Assembly (NCBI GenBank): GCA_964526565.1
Contig: CAZGMC010000113.1
Coordinates: 1 to 12,894, forward strand
Source of the DNA: CAZGMC01 sp964526565
GTDB lineage: Bacteria > Pseudomonadota > Alphaproteobacteria > DSM-16000 > Inquilinaceae
DNA length: 12,894 nucleotides
Direction: 5' to 3'
In this document: positions 6,996 to 12,894 of the stretch, piece after piece
Position numbering within the stretch: position 1 is the first letter of the stretch
How the letters are laid out: each line of letters opens with the position of its first letter
Translations under genes and position numbers: made by a program
Notes under the pieces: model-generated
What the model was told of the DNA's origin: nothing
Databases searched by the model: none
Seen by the model: only the letters and a program-made list of their open reading frames with translations

Positions 6996-7400
6996 ATGCC
7001 GTCGTCGCGCGATCTCGATACGTGGATGTGGGCCGAAGCCTGCGACATGCTGGACCGGGCCGAGCGGCTGCACCGGCAGTTCTTCCGCCTCGGCCGCACC
7101 CGCGCCCTGCCCGCCTGGGAACCCCCCGTGGATGTCTTCGAGACGGAGGAGGAGGTGCGCATCGAGGTGGCCCTGCCCGGTGTGGCGCCGGACCATGTCG
7201 AGGCGGCGATCGAGGGCAACCGCCTGGTTGTGGCCGGCGAGCGGCGCCTGGCGGTCGGTCCCAGCGCCACCCTGATCCACCGCCTGGAGATTCCCCATGG
7301 CCGTTTCGAGCGGCAGATCGATCTGCCCGCCGGGCATTTCGAACTTGGCCGCCGCGAAATCGCCAACGGCTGCCTGCTGCTCATCCTGCGCAAGGCGTGA
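6996..7400 (+). CDS. Small heat shock protein (Hsp20 / alpha-crystallin family)
   Basis: A 134-aa ATP-independent holdase that binds unfolding proteins. The N-terminal arm (1-40) is helical and rich in charged and aromatic residues; the alpha-crystallin domain spans about 41-134. Recognisable elements are PPVDVFETEEEVRIEVALPG at its start, then NRLVVAGER and the RFERQIDLP strand. The protein stops directly after the last strand (GCLLLILRKA), so the usual C-terminal extension with an I-X-I/V motif, which docks oligomers, is missing. AGGGAA about 10 nt before the ATG is a reasonable ribosome binding site. The lon start lies 16 bp after its stop, strongly suggesting co-transcription and a shared role in handling misfolded protein. 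Heat-shock induction is expected but no sigma-32 site was recognised. Confidence 0.9.
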   Translation: MPSSRDLDTWMWAEACDMLDRAERLHRQFFRLGRTRALPAWEPPVDVFETEEEVRIEVALPGVAPDHVEAAIEGNRLVVAGERRLAVGPSATLIHRLEIPHGRFERQIDLPAGHFELGRREIANGCLLLILRKA

Positions 7401-7416
7401 GCCGGGAGACCTGACA

Positions 7417-9870
<2,454 letters not shown>

Positions 9871-9901
9871 CCGCCCCGTACATTAATGGCACCAAGGCTT
9901 G

Positions 9902-9941
9902 GCCGCGCCCGGCAGTGACAAGGGTCACTGCCGGGCGCGGC
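9902..9941 (+). terminator. 18-bp perfect hairpin after lon
   Basis: Bases 9902-9919 and 9924-9941 are exact reverse complements around the four-base loop AAGG, a very stable GC-rich stem beginning 31 nt after the lon stop. No T-run follows, so it may terminate with Rho help or protect the 3' end of the hsp20-lon mRNA. Its symmetry means it acts in either direction. Confidence 0.7.
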
Positions 9942-9984
9942 GCTGCCGTGCTTCCTGGCAGCCGAACAGGGAAGGGGCAAAGCA

Positions 9985-10098
9985 ATGATCATTGATGGCA
10001 TAGCCGTGATTCTTCTGACCGTCGCCACCGGCCTGATTGCCGCTGCCCCCCGCGTCGGCCGCCGGGTTGGCACCGCTGTCTGCCGGGCGATGCGCTGA
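9985..10098 (+). CDS. 37-aa single-pass membrane peptide, unrecognised
   Basis: A short frame starts at ATG 9985 and stops at TGA 10096-10098. The peptide begins MIIDGIAVILLTVATGLIAA and continues with a basic tail rich in Arg (RVGRRVG, then RAMR). This is one hydrophobic helix of about 18 residues with a positive C-terminal end, the layout of a small inner-membrane protein with its tail in the cytoplasm. A purine-rich AGGGAAGGGG lies 7-16 nt upstream, one of the best ribosome binding sites in the window. It starts 44 bp after the lon hairpin, so it may use its own promoter or readthrough. I do not recognise the family. It could be chance, but the SD, the start and the membrane topology together favour a real gene. 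Confidence 0.5.
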   Translation: MIIDGIAVILLTVATGLIAAAPRVGRRVGTAVCRAMR

Positions 10099-10112
10099 CG
10101 CATTCGGTGCCG

Positions 10113-10196
10113 GAAGCCGGAATCCCGAAGCCGGAACCCAGAATAGGGGTCAGGCTCTGCACGGGCCTGGCCCGCTGCTTTCTGCGGAGGCCGCAG
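10113..10196. repeat. REP-like repeat and stem-loop cluster
   Basis: GAAGCCGGAA occurs twice (10113-10122, 10127-10136) with a CCC-ending spacer. Next comes AATAGGGGTCAGGCTC, where GGGTCAGGC (10147-10155) pairs with GCCTGGCCC (10165-10173) through one T-G wobble. A second hairpin, CTGCGG (10182-10187) with CCGCAG (10191-10196), follows at once. Stem-loops containing GGGGTCAG are common in REP elements moved by REP-associated tyrosine transposases, so a remnant of such an element is a reasonable reading, but no transposase is here. Confidence 0.4.
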
Positions 10197-10223
10197 GCGC
10201 TCCCAAAGGCGACGGCGCACAAC

Positions 10224-10433
10224 CTTTATGAAAGTCAGGTCGGCCCGGGTTTTACCAGTAATATTGCAGGCATTTAACTTCAGGGAGATTACTCATATGC
10301 CGGTCTGCCCGACCGGCCAGGATGCGACCGAAAGAGGCAGATAGTTATTTGTTTCAATGCCCTTGAGATCTGCTCGAAACCATCACTTTTCATCATTGCG
10401 TCCATCTGCTATTGTTTTCCAGACTTTATGAAA
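10224..10433 (+). repeat. CTTTATGAAA motif, two copies 200 bp apart
   Basis: CTTTATGAAA occurs at 10224-10233 and 10424-10433. In the second copy it forms the core of a palindrome, GACTTT-ATGA-AAAGTC (10422-10437), located 25 bp before the beta-helix start codon. The first copy keeps only part of the left arm but retains AAAGTC to its right. They could be paired operator sites or chance A/T-rich matches. Confidence 0.3.
10297..10344 (+). other. Possible 15-codon leader frame with hairpin
   Basis: AGGGAG (10282-10287) precedes an ATG at 10297 with normal spacing; the frame ends at TAG 10342-10344 after 15 codons (MPVCPTGQDATERGR). A perfect 7-bp hairpin (GCCGGTC 10299-10305 with GACCGGC 10311-10317) covers its first codons and would hide them when folded. 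The peptide has no run of one amino acid that would suggest classical attenuation. Real translation is uncertain. Confidence 0.2.
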
Positions 10434-10461
10434 AGTCGCGGGGGCTGAAGGGAGCGCACCA

Positions 10462-12171
10462 ATGTCAAGAACTCTCGTGGTTGGTCAGGGAGGAGACTAC
10501 TCTTCCTTGTCGGCCGCCGTTGCTGCGGCAGAGTCCGGAGACACGGTATACGTGCTCGGCGGTGTTTATGAGAACGATCACGTGGTCATCAGGAAGAGCT
10601 TGACCATCACCGGTGACGGCACCCATCCGCACTTCACGTCAAGCGGCCTGATCGGCAACCGGAAGGGCATGATCGTCGTCGAGGGTGATCACGACCTGGA
10701 GGTGCGCAATCTCGTTCTCGAGGGTGCGCGTGTCCGCGACAACAACGGAGCGGGCATCCGCTTCCAGGGCGACAATCTTACAGTCGATGACGTCAAGTTC
10801 ATCAACAACCAGATGGCCATCCTTGCCGGCCGCAATCACGATCACGACAGGGAACACACGGTTTCCGTCACGAATTCCTTTTTCGAGGACAACGGGGGAT
10901 ATTTCTCCGGCAACATCGGGCACGGCGTCTATGTCCAGCATTTCGGCCGGCTCGAGGTGACCGACAGCACGTTCACCGGTACCAGGGTCGGCCATCACAT
11001 CAAGAGCCGCGCCTGGGAGACGGTGGTCGAGAACAACAGCCTGATCGACGGCGACGGCAACAGCAGCTACAGCGTCGATGTGCCCAATCTCGGCGAGGCC
11101 TCGATCGTTGGCAACCATATCGAGCAAAGCGTCGCCGGGTCCCGCGAAAACCCGAACATGATCAACTATGGCGGCGAGGCCCGGGCCGGTCAGCTGATTT
11201 CCACCAAGCCGGGTACTCTGCATGTCGAAGGCAACGTCTTCGTCAACATTCCGGGATCCGGCGCCGCCGTCATCAATCGCTCGGACCGGCCGGTGGAACT
11301 CGTCGACAACGCGTTCTATAATGTCGGAACGCGCTTGTCAGGACCGGGCACGGAGGAGGGCGGCCGTGTGCTTGACGCCCCGCCCGACACGAATGCACCA
11401 AGCGATGTTTCAGTTTTTCTTGTCGATACGAAGACAGATACCGTGATTCAGACGCTCAAGGATGGCGCGTCTTTGGACGGTGCGCTGCTTGACGCCACAG
11501 ATGTTTCGATTGTGGTTCAGGCAACCGGCATTGACGTGGGCAGCGTTGCGCTGGACTATCAGGACGGCCTTTGGCGGCAACTTGAGAATCTCGAGCCATA
11601 TGCGCTCTTCGGCGACGCGCGGGGTGACTATAACGCCTCAAAAATTGGTGCACTGTTCCCGGACTCCGGCGAGTATACGCTGGATGTCACGATCTTCTCG
11701 GGCGGGCGGGGCACAGGCGCTGTAGTTGAAAGACACTCGCTCCGCTTTGCAGTGAACGACCCGGCCGCAAACGAGTCCGACCCGGTCCCGAACGACAGTG
11801 GCCGGTCGCATCTGGACCTCTGGCTGATCGATGCCGACACGGACGCAAGACTTGCGAAGGTTGAGGACGGTGTCCAAATTCCGCGGTCGGCGCTCGGCGA
11901 CGCCGCGGTGACGCTCGCCGCGTACGTCAAGGACGACAGCCCGTGGTCCGGCCATGTCTCGCGGACCGAACTCGACCTGGACGACGGGCTCCACACTCGG
12001 ATCGAGCGGTTCGAGCCCTACTCGCTGTTCGGTGACGGCCCGGCGGCCGGGATCTTCAACGGCGGCGTCGTGCTGGAACCGGGAGCGCATGACTTTTCCA
12101 TCACACTTTCCGGCAACGGTGCCGGGGCACCCAATACGGAAACATTGCTTTATGACTTCTTTATAGTCTGA
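10462..12171 (+). CDS. Right-handed parallel beta-helix protein with two C-terminal beta-sandwich repeats
   Basis: A 569-aa protein of unknown function. Residues 1-305 form a pectate-lyase-like parallel beta-helix: the opening LVVGQGGDYSSLSAAVAAAE and SGDTVYVLGGVY is typical of the fold's cap, followed by rungs rich in Asn, Gly and Val (LEVRNLVLEG, LTVDDVKFINN, VSVTNSFFEDN, LEVTDSTFTG). Residues about 317-431 and 452-569 are two diverged copies of one beta-rich domain; both start with an LxLVD/LIDADTD-type strand and share LEPYALFGD (377-385) and FEPYSLFGD (517-525). Such folds bind or cleave polysaccharides, but I see no clear catalytic carboxylate set. There is no N-terminal signal peptide and no RTX repeats, so if secreted it needs another route. 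AGGGAG lies 8 nt before the ATG. Codon use is less GC-biased than in the flanking genes, suggesting acquisition. A hairpin closes the gene 8 bp after its stop. Confidence 0.8.
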   Translation: MSRTLVVGQGGDYSSLSAAVAAAESGDTVYVLGGVYENDHVVIRKSLTITGDGTHPHFTSSGLIGNRKGMIVVEGDHDLEVRNLVLEGARVRDNNGAGIRFQGDNLTVDDVKFINNQMAILAGRNHDHDREHTVSVTNSFFEDNGGYFSGNIGHGVYVQHFGRLEVTDSTFTGTRVGHHIKSRAWETVVENNSLIDGDGNSSYSVDVPNLGEASIVGNHIEQSVAGSRENPNMINYGGEARAGQLISTKPGTLHVEGNVFVNIPGSGAAVINRSDRPVELVDNAFYNVGTRLSGPGTEEGGRVLDAPPDTNAPSDVSVFLVDTKTDTVIQTLKDGASLDGALLDATDVSIVVQATGIDVGSVALDYQDGLWRQLENLEPYALFGDARGDYNASKIGALFPDSGEYTLDVTIFSGGRGTGAVVERHSLRFAVNDPAANESDPVPNDSGRSHLDLWLIDADTDARLAKVEDGVQIPRSALGDAAVTLAAYVKDDSPWSGHVSRTELDLDDGLHTRIERFEPYSLFGDGPAAGIFNGGVVLEPGAHDFSITLSGNGAGAPNTETLLYDFFIV

Positions 12172-12178
12172 GCCGGAC

Positions 12179-12205
12179 CGGGGGCCTGCCCCTGGCAGGT
12201 CCCCG
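12179..12205 (+). terminator. Hairpin terminator of the beta-helix gene
   Basis: Bases 12179-12190 pair with 12194-12204 plus G12205 to give a 12-bp stem with a single G-T wobble and a three-base CCT loop, beginning 8 nt after the stop codon. The following bases are not T-rich, so it resembles the lon hairpin: a strong stem without a U-tract. Confidence 0.6.
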
Positions 12206-12286
12206 CTGGCTCCCAGTCCTGGTACAGACATGTTTACGTGTAATGATCCGTGGCAAAAGGGACAACCCGCTCGCGCTGGCCCAGCA

Positions 12287-12353
12287 ACGCCGGCGACCTG
12301 CGTGGCATTCTGGGGCCGCGCAAATGCGAGAGCGAGCTGGCCATGCGCACCAG
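12287..12353 (+). pseudogene. 67-bp fragment of a lon gene
   Basis: Aligning 12287-12353 with lon 9230-9296 at a constant offset of 3057 gives 60 identities in 67 bases, without gaps. In the lon frame it reads AGDLRGILGPR-KC-ESELAMRTS, against AGDLHGILGPR-RF-ESELAMRTS in the intact gene. Four of the seven differences fall in the RF-to-KC codons. The match stops abruptly at 12353, and upstream of 12287 similarity is no better than background. It cannot make Lon. It may derive from this lon or, given the differences, from a paralogous copy. Confidence 0.85.
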
Positions 12354-12365
12354 TCCTGCTACAAG

Positions 12366-12894
12366 ATGCTGGGCTTGATTGGCGGGAGTCGGGCTGTGGC
12401 TGGGAAGGCGGCGGCGCTTGGGCGCAAGCTGGCGGATGTTCGGGCGTTCATTGATGGAGTGTATGGTGGGGATTTTCACGCCAAGCGGGTTGGCTCCCTT
12501 GCCGGGGCGACGCTGGGGGTGATGGCCGGCGCCTCGCTGGCGGTGGCGATGATCGGGCAGGCGCAGGCGCAGGCGCGGGGGCCGGGCGCGCAAGCTGCGC
12601 GATGCCCGGCTGACCGCGGCGGCGGCTCCCGTGGCCGCGGTGGTCTGCGTCCAGGCCAAGGGCATGAAGGAGGTCTGGTGTCTGGCCGCCAGCGACGCCG
12701 AGGCGTCGAGCGCGCAGCTTGTCCACCATTATGCGAAGCGCCGGGGCATAGAGACCAACTTCCGCGATATTAAGGACCTGCGCTTCGGCCTCGGCCTGGA
12801 CCGCTGCCGCATCGGCGGCCTGGACCGCTGCCGCATCGGCGGCCTGGACCGCTGCCGCATCGGCGGCCTGGACCGCATGCTGAAGGTCAACACG
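12366..12894 (+). pseudogene. IS4-family transposase remnant, internally deleted and frameshifted
   Basis: Residues read from 12366 (LGLIGGSRAVAGKAAALGRK, then FHAKRVGSLAGATLGV) match the N-terminal part of IS4-family DDE transposases as I know them. At about 12570-12580 the frame jumps by one to RARKLRDARLTA, which belongs well downstream in intact members; the central part with both catalytic aspartates is missing. The C-terminal portion keeps the IS4 signature Y-(2)-R-(3)-E-(6)-K: Y at 12730, R at 12739, E at 12751, K at 12772. A second gap follows, where a 24-bp unit is triplicated before LDRMLKVNT, a motif normally nearer the C-terminus. The N-terminus is joined almost directly to the lon fragment, so the left IS end is lost. 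The copy cannot be active. It may continue past the window; no terminal inverted repeat is visible. Confidence 0.85.
12366..12894 (+). mobile_element. Decayed IS4-family insertion sequence
   Basis: The extent is set by transposase similarity only. The left boundary abuts lon-derived DNA and the right boundary is beyond the window. No terminal inverted repeats or target-site duplication could be identified, consistent with truncation at the left end. Confidence 0.6.
12793..12876 (+). repeat. 24-bp tandem repeat, 3.5 exact copies
   Basis: Three identical 24-bp units (12793-12816, 12817-12840, 12841-12864), each encoding GLDRCRIG in the transposase frame, are followed by a half unit (12865-12876, GLDR). 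The half unit then continues into ATGCTG. The identity of copies suggests recent expansion, or an assembly artefact at the end of a contig. Confidence 0.9.

Larger units (their letters stand above)
10099..10461. other. Gene-poor spacer with stem-loops and repeats
   Basis: This stretch of about 360 bp holds REP-like stem-loops (10113-10196), a repeated CTTTATGAAA motif exactly 200 bp apart, a 7-bp hairpin at 10299-10317 within a possible 15-codon leader frame, and the untranslated leader of the beta-helix gene. The right half (10220-10440) is clearly more A/T-rich than anything before it in the window. I found no promoter pair good enough to call and no tRNA-like structure. Confidence 0.6.

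Noticed and set aside
7297..7416. Longer start of Lon at 7297
   Set aside because: It would lie inside hsp20 in another frame; ATG 7417 has GGGAG at proper spacing.
12243..12773. 176-aa intact coding sequence from 12243
   Set aside because: It fuses out-of-frame lon debris to the transposase N-terminus and then runs off-frame after about 12580; it is a product of decay, not a gene.
12793..12876. CRISPR-like array at the window end
   Set aside because: The 24-bp copies are directly adjacent without spacers and are in frame with the transposase remnant.

Overview
The window is very GC-rich DNA with long GC-biased reading frames on both strands. It is most like an alphaproteobacterium of the Rhodospirillales/Azospirillum type. 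The main clue is a NifA regulator carrying the cysteine signature of the oxygen-sensitive NifA class, which points to a nitrogen fixer. The family-level placement is inference from gene content and composition; no rRNA or tRNA marker is present.

Layout. Positions 1-2594 (+) hold the 3' part of a gene for a large tetratricopeptide-type repeat protein; its frame is open to the window edge and begins with a 12-bp tandem repeat encoding a Pro/Ala/Thr-rich stretch. After a roughly 280-bp leader comes nifA (2875-4581, +). Convergent with it is a small DUF1902/HicB-like gene (4590-4814, -), followed by a long-chain acyl-CoA synthetase gene (4991-6796, -). From a divergent spacer, an hsp20-lon pair runs rightward (6996-9870, +) and ends at an 18-bp perfect hairpin. 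A 37-codon single-pass membrane peptide with a good ribosome binding site follows (9985-10098).

From about 10.1 kb the character changes. A spacer of about 360 bp holds REP-like stem-loops, short repeats and more A/T. It leads to a 569-aa parallel beta-helix protein with two related C-terminal beta-sandwich domains (10462-12171, +), closed by a hairpin terminator. The last 600 bp are a recombination scar: a 67-bp near-copy of an internal piece of the lon gene, joined to an IS4-family transposase remnant. The remnant has lost its central catalytic region, is frameshifted, and has a 24-bp triplicated segment near the window end.

How the genes relate. hsp20 and lon form a credible proteostasis operon (holdase plus ATP-dependent protease). 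nifA stands alone as a regulator, with no nif structural genes in view. The beta-helix gene looks like accessory cargo lying between intact lon and the lon/IS debris. I see no defence system, CRISPR array or biosynthetic cluster. The points most worth a second look are the lon fragment/IS4 scar, the beta-helix protein with twin C-terminal domains, the unannotated small membrane peptide, and the NifA linker and leader structures.
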